A stretch of DNA of 42,939 nt from CAZMGV01 sp964621525 [NCBI: uncultured bacterium] (GTDB lineage: Bacteria; JAGRBM01), in the NCBI GenBank assembly GCA_964621525.1, contig CAZUMS010000013.1, positions 47,006 through 89,944 of the forward strand. Direction: 5' to 3'. Under the pieces are notes generated by a model that did not search any database, had not been told where the DNA came from, and worked only from the letters and a program-made list of their open reading frames with translations. Both the position numbers and the translations under genes were made by a program. The number at the start of each line of letters is the position of its first letter. The first letter of the stretch is position 1. Shown here piece by piece: positions 16,534 to 24,240 of this stretch.

Positions 16534-16920
16534 ATGACCCGTAAATCACTGTTTACTGTACTAGCTCTCGCCGTCATGGCATTTTCCGCCTGCGGGAGTG
16601 ACGGCGGCGATTGCGACATTGACTACACGCCGTTCATGAATGGAGCTGATGCCGACCATGACGATTCTGCATGGGTGTGCGCATCCGACGACATCGATCC
16701 ATTTTTGTTTCAAATCTTCGAGGACGGAACCGGAATCTCCAGTGAGATCGGGGCGTTTACATGGGAAGAATCAGGGTGCGGCGAGTTCGCAGTCGAAGGT
16801 GCTTTAGATCAGACGATCAGCAATATCGACGGCTCGGTCGCTTCGGGCATCGGTTCCTTCGACATTACTTTTGAGGATGGAGATACCGCATCAGTGGGAT
16901 GCGAACTTCTCGACGAGTAA
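16534..16920 (+). CDS. Small acidic lipoprotein
   Basis: This 128-residue protein has a clean lipoprotein signal: MTRKSLFTVLALAVMAFSAC with the lipobox FSAC at residues 17-20. The mature part is acidic, with five further Cys residues, suggesting disulfides in the periplasm or at the surface. The segment directly after the lipid-modified Cys (GSDGG) resembles that of the lipoprotein at 41146. No known domain is recognised. An AGGAG-type site precedes the ATG. It is divergent from the XRE gene and ends at a strong hairpin terminator, so it is probably a single-gene unit controlled from the repeat-rich region upstream. Confidence 0.8.
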   Translation: MTRKSLFTVLALAVMAFSACGSDGGDCDIDYTPFMNGADADHDDSAWVCASDDIDPFLFQIFEDGTGISSEIGAFTWEESGCGEFAVEGALDQTISNIDGSVASGIGSFDITFEDGDTASVGCELLDE

Positions 16921-16953
16921 CGAGAGAGTGCCGAATTGGCATTAGTTTAAGTG

Positions 16954-16980
16954 AAACGGCCCGGAAAATCCGGGCCGTTT
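16954..16980. terminator. Bidirectional intrinsic terminator
   Basis: A perfect 12-bp stem (AAACGGCCCGGA / TCCGGGCCGTTT) closes a three-base loop, flanked by A and T runs. It stands between the plus-strand small lipoprotein gene and the minus-strand acyl-CoA dehydrogenase gene and can serve both. Confidence 0.85.
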
Positions 16981-17007
16981 CGCCAATGGCGCCTTGACCT
17001 CTCCCCC

Positions 17008-18213
17008 TCAGAACCCGACCCAGTTCACTTTCGGCGGGTTCTTCTGGATCTTCCGGAAGAAGTCGCGGGCGATCACCATGCGGTGAACCTCGGAGGGGCC
17101 GTCGTAGATCCGGAAGGCGCGTCCTTCGCGGAAGAACCGCTCGATAGGCGTGTCGCCCGAGTAGCCGAGCCCGCCCATCATCTGGACGGCGCGGTCAAAC
17201 ACCCGGTTCACCGCCTCCGAGGCGTAGAGCTTCGCCATCGAGGTTTCCTGCCGGGCCTCGTCGCCCTGGTCCAGCTTCCAGGCGGCGTGCAGCGTGATCA
17301 GCTTCGCCGCGTGCAGCTCCACCACGGAATCGGCCACCGACCACTGGCTGTTCTGGTGGTCCATCAGCTTCACCTTGAATGCCTCGCGCTCGGTCGCCCG
17401 GTGCGCCATGAGGTCCAGCGCCCGTTCGGCCGCGCCGATCCAGCGCATGCAGTGAGTGAGGCGCGCCGGCCCGAGGCGGATCTGCATCAGCTTGAAGCCC
17501 TCGCCCTCCTTGCCGAGCATCGCCGAGTGCGGAACGCGCACGTCCTTGATGACCATCTCGCAGTGGCCGCCGGGGCCGTGGGTGCCGAGGACCGGGATCA
17601 TCCGCTTCACGTTGAAGCCGGGTGTGTCCATCGGGACGAGGAACAGCGTGACGCCCTCGTGGGCCTTCACGTTCGGATTCGTCACGGCGGCGAAAATGCA
17701 GAAGCCCGCGCCCATGGCGCCGGTCGTGAACCACTTGTGGCCGTTCAGGATCCACTCGTCGCCGTCCCGCTTCGCCGTGGACTTCACCATGCTGGCATCG
17801 GCGCCGACACCCTGGGCGGGTTCCGTCATGCCGAAGCAGGAACGGAACTTCCCGTCCACGAGGGGCTTTAAGTACCGCTGCACCTGCTCCGGGTTCGCCG
17901 CCTTGTGAAGGAGGTGCATGTTCCCTTCGTCCGGGGCGGCGCAGTTCAGCGCCACCGGGCCGATCAGCGAGCGGCCCGCCGCCATGAAGACGGCGGCTGT
18001 TTCCACATGGGAGAGCCCGTGCCCGCCCAGTTCCTTCGGAAGGTGCGGCGTGTAGATCCCGGCGGCCTTAGCCTTATTCCGCATCTCGACGATCACATCG
18101 TCGGGCAGATGGTCCGAGTCCTCGCGGGACTCGTACGGAATGACGACGTCGTCGACGAACTGGCGGACCTTGGCGGCGAGGTCGAGGGCGCGCTCGGGAA
18201 TGTTGAAGTCCAT
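17008..18213 (-). CDS. Acyl-CoA dehydrogenase, ACAD10/11-like
   Basis: This 401-residue flavoprotein introduces a double bond into acyl-CoA in beta-oxidation-type metabolism. It shows CFGMTEPAQGVGAD (the FAD/substrate loop), WFTTGAMGAGFCIF and GARLTHCMR-like helices. The late motif FFREGRAFRIYDGPSEVHR places Asp371 where medium-chain enzymes have the catalytic Glu. Asp at this position is usual in the ACAD10/11-like branch, which handles unusual or branched acyl-CoAs. I use ATG 18213. It lies downstream of an unknown gene at 18298, separated by 84 bases. Electron acceptor is presumably ETF, not encoded here. Confidence 0.92.
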   Translation of the reverse strand: MDFNIPERALDLAAKVRQFVDDVVIPYESREDSDHLPDDVIVEMRNKAKAAGIYTPHLPKELGGHGLSHVETAAVFMAAGRSLIGPVALNCAAPDEGNMHLLHKAANPEQVQRYLKPLVDGKFRSCFGMTEPAQGVGADASMVKSTAKRDGDEWILNGHKWFTTGAMGAGFCIFAAVTNPNVKAHEGVTLFLVPMDTPGFNVKRMIPVLGTHGPGGHCEMVIKDVRVPHSAMLGKEGEGFKLMQIRLGPARLTHCMRWIGAAERALDLMAHRATEREAFKVKLMDHQNSQWSVADSVVELHAAKLITLHAAWKLDQGDEARQETSMAKLYASEAVNRVFDRAVQMMGGLGYSGDTPIERFFREGRAFRIYDGPSEVHRMVIARDFFRKIQKNPPKVNWVGF

Positions 18214-18297
18214 GGTCGGGGAGGTTCCTTTTCTGTACCGTTTTTCGGGGACGAGTGTGGCCGCCCCCGGAAGGAGCGGCACTGACAAAAGGCAGTT

Positions 18298-18828
18298 TCA
18301 GTCCGCTTTCCATTCCGAGGGGCGGAGGCGGTTCAGGATGAAGAAGTTGCTGGGGATATTGAGCGGGCCGAACCGGAGGTAGGCCTTCCCGATGAAGAGA
18401 TCCGGGTTCTCTTTGTACGGCTGGACCATGTAGTCCCGCAGCATCCAGGGATCGAAGAGGCCGTTCCGGGGGCTCGAACCGTAATTGAGAAGCGTCGCGT
18501 TCGGATAGGTCCGGTCCGCTTCCGATGCCTTAACCGGGTAGACGTCGTAGAAGCCGAACCGCCTGGGGTTTGCCGGGTTCTTGTATTCCCAGGGGCCCTC
18601 AAGACCGTTCTGTTTCACCGGGATGTTGTATCCCTCGACGGCGCCCTTGGCGTTCCTGAACATCCCCTTGATGAACTTCTGGATGCCGAGAAGCCGGGCG
18701 AAGAATGGCGTGTTGAACCCCTGGAACTCGAAACCGGCGAACTGCTCGGGAGCGGGCTGGGTGCCTGCCCGGAAGATCACTTCCAGTTCGGCGTTCGAGG
18801 CCGTCGCCAGTTCGTTGTAGGTTTTCAT
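18298..18828 (-). CDS. Conserved-looking protein of unknown function
   Basis: This 176-residue protein has no signal peptide and no motif I can assign. It is rich in aromatic residues and Pro/Asn, with a C-terminal half (GLFDPWMLRDYMVQPY and ENPDLFIGKAYL) that looks like a beta-rich lipocalin-type barrel ending in NFFILNRL. Such a fold would suit lipid binding, but that is a guess. GGACAGGA precedes the ATG closely. It is on the same strand as, and upstream of, the acyl-CoA dehydrogenase, so a shared transcript is possible. The 160 bases upstream of it contain no gene. Confidence 0.7.
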   Translation of the reverse strand: MKTYNELATASNAELEVIFRAGTQPAPEQFAGFEFQGFNTPFFARLLGIQKFIKGMFRNAKGAVEGYNIPVKQNGLEGPWEYKNPANPRRFGFYDVYPVKASEADRTYPNATLLNYGSSPRNGLFDPWMLRDYMVQPYKENPDLFIGKAYLRFGPLNIPSNFFILNRLRPSEWKAD

Positions 18829-18988
18829 TCCTGTCCATCCCCCAGCCGCTGCGCTCCCGCTCCCTGAAGAGACTTCAGCAAATGCAGAGTCCGGTTATCC
18901 GCCCTGCCTCTTACCGGATGGCCCGTAAAACCGGCAAGTCTTTATGGTTTCACTTGGCCGTTTTTGTGCCCGGTGATAAACAGACGCC

Positions 18989-19882
18989 ATGGGCGGGCCC
19001 AAACAGATCACGATCCGGGCGAACGGACTGAGCTTTCCGGCACTTGAGGCCGGAAGCGGCCCGCTGGTGCTCTTTCTCCACGGGTTTCCCGATCACAACC
19101 GGACCTGGCTTCACCAGCTCGGACCGGTGGCAGAGGCCGGGTACCGCGCCGTCGCTCCCAATCTTCGCGGCTACGACCCCGGGAACCAGCCGCCGGACGG
19201 CGACTATCACGTCGTCCGGATGGCCGAAGACACACTCGCCCTCATGGACACCCTCGGGACGGAGAAAGCCCACCTCGTCGGCCACGACTGGGGCGCGATC
19301 ATCGCTTACGCGGCGGGCGCCCTTGCCCCCGGGCGGTTCCACTCGCTCACGACGCTGGCCGTGCCGCACCTGCGGCGCATGCCCAAAGGATTCCGGGAAC
19401 TTCCCGGCCAGATGCGGAACTCCTGGTACATGATGTTCTTCCAGCTCCGCGTGCTGGCGGACCTCATCGTCGAGCGCGGCGACTGGGCGTTCATCGAGAA
19501 ACTCTGGCGCGACTGGTCTCCCGGCTGGAACTGGCCGCCGGAGGAGATGGCCGAGCTCAAGAAGACGTTCGCCCTGCCCGGCGTGAAGAAGGCCGCGCTC
19601 GGCTACTACCGGGCGTTCTTCGATCCGCTCAGCAAGGCCGCGAAAGACACCCGCCGGCTCACCACCAGCCGCATCGAGGTGCCCACCCTCGCCCTCACCG
19701 GCGAGACCGACGGATGCATGGACACGCGCCTCTACGACATCGTCATGAAGGCCGAAGATTTTCCGAAAGGCCTGAAAGTGGAGCGCGTTGGCGGCGCGGG
19801 ACACTTCCTCCAGCAGGAAAAGCCGGCCGAGGTCACGCGCCTCGTCCTGGACTGGATCCGGTCACACAGTCCGAAAGGCTGA
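18989..19882 (+). CDS. Alpha/beta hydrolase, epoxide-hydrolase-like
   Basis: This 297-residue hydrolase has HGFPDH (31-36, oxyanion hole), the nucleophile Asp100 in GHDWGA, the acid Asp241 in GETDG and His272 in GAGHFLQQE. An Asp nucleophile in HDWG points to epoxide hydrolases or haloalkane dehalogenases. Two lid tyrosines, in SWYMMF (Tyr147) and GYYRAFF (Tyr206/207), are the ring-opening residues expected of epoxide hydrolases and favour that assignment. Seven bases separate it from the GMC oxidoreductase gene, so the two are likely co-transcribed. The substrate is not known; a lipid epoxide is plausible given the neighbours. Confidence 0.9.
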   Translation: MGGPKQITIRANGLSFPALEAGSGPLVLFLHGFPDHNRTWLHQLGPVAEAGYRAVAPNLRGYDPGNQPPDGDYHVVRMAEDTLALMDTLGTEKAHLVGHDWGAIIAYAAGALAPGRFHSLTTLAVPHLRRMPKGFRELPGQMRNSWYMMFFQLRVLADLIVERGDWAFIEKLWRDWSPGWNWPPEEMAELKKTFALPGVKKAALGYYRAFFDPLSKAAKDTRRLTTSRIEVPTLALTGETDGCMDTRLYDIVMKAEDFPKGLKVERVGGAGHFLQQEKPAEVTRLVLDWIRSHSPKG

Positions 19883-19889
19883 ACTTCTC

Positions 19890-21779
19890 ATGCCGTTCAC
19901 CCCGGAAGAGCACCGCATTGCGCTCGCCGTCGGCGAGGCGGCCCTGCCCGCCGGCCAGTATTTCCCCGGGGCGAGCGAACGCACGGTCCAGCGGGTCGAG
20001 AAGTTCCTGGACCGGGGCGGACTCACCACCGGCTACAAGGGGATGCTGAGGGCGCTCGAGACCGCCGCCCGGCTCTCGAACGGCGCGCCGTTCTCGAAAC
20101 TCCCCCGCGGCGAGCGAGAGGAAATCCTGAACCGCTGGGCCCAGTCGAACGTCGCGGCGCGGCTCATGTTCATGGGCCTCACGACTCCGCTCAAGACGGC
20201 GCACTTCGACGACCCGGAGCTGTACAAGAAGCTGGGCTGCGTCTACGAATTTCACGGAAAGCCCGAGCCGCCCGAGCGGTGGCGCCAGCAGGTGCTACCG
20301 GGCGAAACGATTCCGGACGGCGAGGAGGTCGAGTGCGACGTCGTCGTCGCAGGCACCGGCGCCGGGGGTGCGGTGTTCGGCAAGGAACTGGCCGAGCGGG
20401 GCTACGCCGTCGTATTCGTCGAGGAAGGCGAGTGGCGTGACCGGGACGCCTTCACGGGCCGCTCCCTCGAAATGCATCACAAGCACCACCGGGATGGCGG
20501 CGTCACGGGCACCCTTGGCAACACGTTCATCGCCGTGCCCATGGGCCGGCTCGTGGGCGGCTCCACGGCCATCAATACCGGCACCTGCTTCCGCACACCC
20601 GACTGGGTACTGGACCGCTGGGTGCGGGAACTGGGTCTTCAGGGATTCGAGCCCGAAACGATGCGGCCCTATTTCGAGCAGGTGGAGCGCGAACTCAAGG
20701 TGGGGGATTCGGACCCCCGGTATCTGGGGGGTATCGCCAGGGTCGTTGCCCGGGGCTGCGAGAGACTCGGCTGGTCGCACAAGGCGATCCGCCGGAACGC
20801 TCCCGGCTGCGACGGCAGCGGCGTGTGCGACTTCGGCTGTCCGACCGAGGCCCGCCGCTCGACCAATATCTCTTACATTCCCCCCGCCCTGAAACGCGGG
20901 GCGATGGTGTACACTCGCCTCAAGGCGGCCAAAGTCCGGATCGAGAGCGGAAAGGCCGTGGGCCTCGAGGCCGTCACGCCGGACGGCAGGGTGAAGAAAT
21001 TCCGCGCCCGTGTCACCGCTCTCGCCTGCGGAACGATGCTGACACCCCAGCTGCTCTCCAGTCAGGGCATCTGCAACGGCTCCGGCTGGATGGGGCGCAA
21101 CCTCTCGGTTCATCCTTCCACCAACTGCGCCGGGCTCTTCGACGAGGAGATCAGGGGCTATGCCTCGATCCCCTCCGGTTACACCTGCGACCACTGGATG
21201 AAGGACGGCATCCTGATGAACGGCGCCGGAGCGCCCATCGACATCGGCTCCACCGTGTTCCCGTTCGTGGGCCGGAAGCTCGTCGAGGTGATGGAAGCCT
21301 ACGACCGTATCGCCGGATTCGGGTTCCTGGTTTCAGACCGCTCGAACGGCCGGCTGGTGAAACTCCCCGGCGGCCGGCACCTCTGGCACTACAACCTCGG
21401 CAAGTTCGAGATGGACCAGCTCAAGACCGGCATGCTCCGGTGCATCGAAGTGTTCCGGGCGGCGGGGGCGAAGGAGATCTACCCGATGCTCCCCGGCCAC
21501 GGCGTGATCCGCACGGAGGCCGACGTGGAACGGCTCCGCAAGGCCGACCTCAAACCCTCCCACTGGACGCTTGTGGGGTTCCACCCGCTCGGAACGACGC
21601 GGATCGGCACCCGCCGGGACAATTCGGTCCTGGACCCCGACCAGCAGAGCTGGGATGTCCCGAATCTATATATCGTGGACGGCGGCGCGGTCCCGTCCGC
21701 CATCGGCGTCAACAGCCAGGTCACCATCATGACCTTCGCCACGAGGGCGGCCATTCGTCTTGCAGAAAAGTTAGGTTAG
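19890..21779 (+). CDS. GMC oxidoreductase, long-chain fatty-alcohol-oxidase-like, with fused N-terminal domain
   Basis: This 629-residue flavoprotein carries a ~145-residue helical N-terminal region (LAVGEAALPAGQYFPGASE onward) resembling the small-subunit/fatty-alcohol-oxidase N-terminal domain. The FAD motif GTGAGG (155-160), GRLVGGSTAINTGTCFRTP and NAPGCDGSGVCDFGCPTEA follow. The C-terminal motif is FHPLGTTRIG with LYIVDGGAVPSAIGVNSQV. Plant and bacterial long-chain alcohol oxidases have this architecture. It contrasts with the two-gene version at 1703-3900 in this window. No signal peptide is visible, so it is probably cytoplasmic or peripheral. It follows the epoxide-hydrolase-like gene by 7 bases and precedes hemB by 12. 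Confidence 0.9.
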   Translation: MPFTPEEHRIALAVGEAALPAGQYFPGASERTVQRVEKFLDRGGLTTGYKGMLRALETAARLSNGAPFSKLPRGEREEILNRWAQSNVAARLMFMGLTTPLKTAHFDDPELYKKLGCVYEFHGKPEPPERWRQQVLPGETIPDGEEVECDVVVAGTGAGGAVFGKELAERGYAVVFVEEGEWRDRDAFTGRSLEMHHKHHRDGGVTGTLGNTFIAVPMGRLVGGSTAINTGTCFRTPDWVLDRWVRELGLQGFEPETMRPYFEQVERELKVGDSDPRYLGGIARVVARGCERLGWSHKAIRRNAPGCDGSGVCDFGCPTEARRSTNISYIPPALKRGAMVYTRLKAAKVRIESGKAVGLEAVTPDGRVKKFRARVTALACGTMLTPQLLSSQGICNGSGWMGRNLSVHPSTNCAGLFDEEIRGYASIPSGYTCDHWMKDGILMNGAGAPIDIGSTVFPFVGRKLVEVMEAYDRIAGFGFLVSDRSNGRLVKLPGGRHLWHYNLGKFEMDQLKTGMLRCIEVFRAAGAKEIYPMLPGHGVIRTEADVERLRKADLKPSHWTLVGFHPLGTTRIGTRRDNSVLDPDQQSWDVPNLYIVDGGAVPSAIGVNSQVTIMTFATRAAIRLAEKLG

Positions 21780-21791
21780 TATCTGCGGAAC

Positions 21792-22799
21792 ATGGCCCAT
21801 TCGCACGATCATAACCCCGGTCTTCTCTCCCGCCCGAGGCGGCTGCGCCGCTCGCCGGAGCTGCGCGATCTTGTCGCCGAGACCGCCTTGTCGGCAGGCG
21901 ACCTGATCCAGGGCGTCTTCGTACAACCGGGAAAAGGCGTGAAACAGGAAATCGCCTCCATGCCCGGCGTGTTCCGCTACAGCACGGACACGCTGGCCGA
22001 TCATGCGCGGGAACTGGAACAGGCCGGCGTGAAGGGCGTCATGGTGTTCGGCATCCCGGAAACGAAGGACGAGCTGGGCACCGGCGCCCATGTCCCTGAC
22101 GGAATTGTCCAGCGGGCCCTCGAAACACTGAAAAAGGCCGGCTCCAAGCTGGTTCTGATCGCCGACACCTGCTTCTGCGAATACACCTCCACCGGGCACT
22201 GCGGAGTGATCTCGAAGGACAGGCTGTCCGTCGTGGACAACGACAAGACCCTGACGGAGCTGGAGAAAGTCGCCGTTTCGCAGGCAAACGCCGGGGCGGA
22301 TATCATCGCGCCGAGCGGCATGATGGACGGCACCGTCGCCACGCTTCGGGCCGCCCTCGACGGCGCCGGCCACAGCCACATCCCGATCCTCATGTATTCG
22401 GTGAAATACGCGTCGGCCTACTACGGGCCGTTCCGCGACGCCGCCGAAGGCGCACCCAAGTTCGGCGACCGGCGCAGCTACCAGATGGACGCCAGGAACG
22501 GCCGTGAAGCCCTCGTCGAAGCGAAGCTGGACCTCGAGGAAGGCGCCGACATCCTCATGGTGAAACCCGCCCTCGCCTACCTCGACATCATCCGGCGGGT
22601 GCGGGAACTCTCGGACCGGCCGGTGGCCGCCTACAACGTGTCGGGCGAATACTCGATGGTGAAAGCCGCCGCCCGGAACGGCTGGATCGACGAAAAAGCC
22701 GTCGTGCTCGAAAACCTCACCGCCATGCGGCGGGCCGGAGCGGATTTCATCGTCACCTATCATGCCCCCGACGCGGCCCGCTGGCTCGCCGGAAAGTAG
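21792..22799 (+). CDS. hemB: Delta-aminolevulinic acid dehydratase (porphobilinogen synthase)
   Basis: This 335-residue enzyme condenses two 5-aminolevulinate molecules to porphobilinogen in heme synthesis. The two Schiff-base lysines are Lys205 (MYSVKYASAYYGPFRDAA) and Lys258 (LMVKPALAYLDI). The zinc site is present as Cys127, Cys129 and Cys137 (DTCFCEYTSTGHCG), so it belongs to the zinc-dependent class. Length is normal. The ribosome site is weak, and the start lies only 12 bases after the GMC gene, suggesting read-through expression in that unit. Finding it in a lipid-oxidation-like operon is probably positional rather than functional. Confidence 0.97.
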   Translation: MAHSHDHNPGLLSRPRRLRRSPELRDLVAETALSAGDLIQGVFVQPGKGVKQEIASMPGVFRYSTDTLADHARELEQAGVKGVMVFGIPETKDELGTGAHVPDGIVQRALETLKKAGSKLVLIADTCFCEYTSTGHCGVISKDRLSVVDNDKTLTELEKVAVSQANAGADIIAPSGMMDGTVATLRAALDGAGHSHIPILMYSVKYASAYYGPFRDAAEGAPKFGDRRSYQMDARNGREALVEAKLDLEEGADILMVKPALAYLDIIRRVRELSDRPVAAYNVSGEYSMVKAAARNGWIDEKAVVLENLTAMRRAGADFIVTYHAPDAARWLAGK

Positions 22800-22813
22800 C
22801 TGCAGAATCTGCC

Positions 22814-23374
22814 GTGTCCGCCCCCCTTGTCGTCATCATTTACGGCTGGCAGGCCTCGAACGAGGGCCACTGGCAGTGGTGGGTTCACGACGAACTGAAA
22901 AAGCGTGGCGTGAATGTCAGCTTCCCGCAGCTCTCGGACCCCTTCAAGCCGCAGAAGGACGTCTGGATGCGGGAACTGAAGGCCATTGTCGAACCTTACG
23001 ATGGACCGGTGCATCTTGTGGTCCATTCGCTCGGCGTCTGGGTGGCCGATCACCTGATCAACGAGACGGACCGGCCCTTTGAATCGGCGCTGCTCGTCGC
23101 CCCGCCTTCGCCCGACATGATGTTCGAGGACGTGGAGACGTTCTTCCCCCCGCCCCAGAAACCGGAACGCTGGCTTTCCCAGGTGAAGCACCGGCAGCTC
23201 GTCTGCGGGGACGACGACATCTATATCGAGCTGGACGAGCTCAAGAAACTCGCCAGCAACATCTTTCATTCGGAAATCAGGATTTATCCGGACGGCGGGC
23301 ACATCAACATCGCGTCCGGTTTCGGACCGTTCCCGTTCGCGCTGGAGTTTCTGGAGAAGGCGGGCGTCAGGTAG
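22814..23374 (+). CDS. RBBP9/YdeN-family serine hydrolase
   Basis: This 186-residue protein has the small alpha/beta hydrolase pattern of RBBP9/YdeN: IYGWQASNEGHWQWW near the start, the nucleophile elbow VHSLGVW (Ser ~74), an acid in CGDDD and a late GGHIN histidine. Family members are small soluble serine hydrolases with poorly defined substrates. The start is GTG at 22814, 14 bases after hemB, with no clear ribosome site, so translation may depend on the upstream gene. It is the last of the plus-strand run and ends 4 bases from a convergent membrane-protein gene. Confidence 0.88.
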   Translation: MSAPLVVIIYGWQASNEGHWQWWVHDELKKRGVNVSFPQLSDPFKPQKDVWMRELKAIVEPYDGPVHLVVHSLGVWVADHLINETDRPFESALLVAPPSPDMMFEDVETFFPPPQKPERWLSQVKHRQLVCGDDDIYIELDELKKLASNIFHSEIRIYPDGGHINIASGFGPFPFALEFLEKAGVR

Positions 23375-23378
23375 CGGC

Positions 23379-23792
23379 CTACCGTTCCCCGCCCGCCACC
23401 TTCATCCAGATTCCGGCGGCGAGCCCCCAGACGAAGCTGAAGAACAGGACAACGGCCGGCGTCCACGCGCCGAGCTCCATGCCGAGGAACCCCCGGCCCT
23501 CCACGAACGGCAGGATGTAGAGAAGCGTGACCAGCGCGGGCAGGAGCGAGATCACGAGCCCCTTCAGGATCACGGGCGAACTGCCGAGCGGGGCGAGGAA
23601 GAACAGCCCCCACAGGCCGCCCCAGACGATCCGGGGATAGAGCCAGCCAGGCGTGAAGGACGGCGCCATCCGGACGCCGAACTTCGCGGTGATTCCCTGC
23701 CAGCCGAACAGCCAGACGGTCAACGAGCTGAACAGAGCGCCGGCTGCGCCGGCGGAAAAGGAATGGGAGAGCCGTCCCAGGAAGTTTTTCAT
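23379..23792 (-). CDS. Small integral membrane protein, unknown function
   Basis: This 137-residue protein is mostly hydrophobic, with about four membrane segments: near residues 13-31, 57-68, 78-95 and 110-132. Short basic or Gly/Pro-rich loops separate them, with a PRIVWGGLWGLFF motif in the second. I recognise no family. It is the next gene after the receiver-domain gene (23829), on the same strand with a 36-base gap, so they could share a transcript. No terminator separates it from the convergent hydrolase gene. Confidence 0.7.
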   Translation of the reverse strand: MKNFLGRLSHSFSAGAAGALFSSLTVWLFGWQGITAKFGVRMAPSFTPGWLYPRIVWGGLWGLFFLAPLGSSPVILKGLVISLLPALVTLLYILPFVEGRGFLGMELGAWTPAVVLFFSFVWGLAAGIWMKVAGGER

Positions 23793-23828
23793 GATAACAG
23801 ACCTGTCAGGGAGTCCCGGCGGCGGGTG

Positions 23829-24191
23829 TCAGCCGAATCCGAGCAGCTTCGCGGCCTTTGTCTTGAGCTCGGCCGGGCTGTAGGGCTTCGCGAGATAGGC
23901 GGTCGCACCGGCCTTTTCCGCCTCTTTCTCGTCGCCGGTCGCCGTGAGGATCAGCACCGGAATGTGCCTGGTGGACGGATCGTTTCGAATCGCCCGCGTG
24001 GCGTCGTAGCCGTTGACCTTGGGCATGCCTACATCCATGATGATCAGGTCGGGGTTGACCTTTTTGGCTTTGGCAATGGCTTCGCTGCCATCGACCGCTT
24101 CCTCGAAATCGACATCCAGAGATCTGAGCGAGTTCCGAATGAGCTTCGAGAGGGTTTCAAAATCTTCCGCTATGAGAATGCGTTTGCGCAC
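23829..24191 (-). CDS. Stand-alone response regulator receiver (CheY-like)
   Basis: This 120-residue protein is a single receiver domain with all key residues: Glu9/Asp10 for Mg2+, phospho-acceptor Asp53 (IIMDVGMPKVNG), Thr83 (ILTATG) and Lys102 (LAKPY). No output domain follows, so it signals by protein contact. The ATG at 24191 is divergent from the TPR lipoprotein gene with 49 bases between, a spacing that allows shared control. No histidine kinase gene lies in the window. Confidence 0.94.
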   Translation of the reverse strand: MRKRILIAEDFETLSKLIRNSLRSLDVDFEEAVDGSEAIAKAKKVNPDLIIMDVGMPKVNGYDATRAIRNDPSTRHIPVLILTATGDEKEAEKAGATAYLAKPYSPAELKTKAAKLLGFG

Positions 24192-24240
24192 GTCCGCTCC
24201 CCAAACCCCTGACGCCGGAGGTTATCACGGAACCTCGCGG

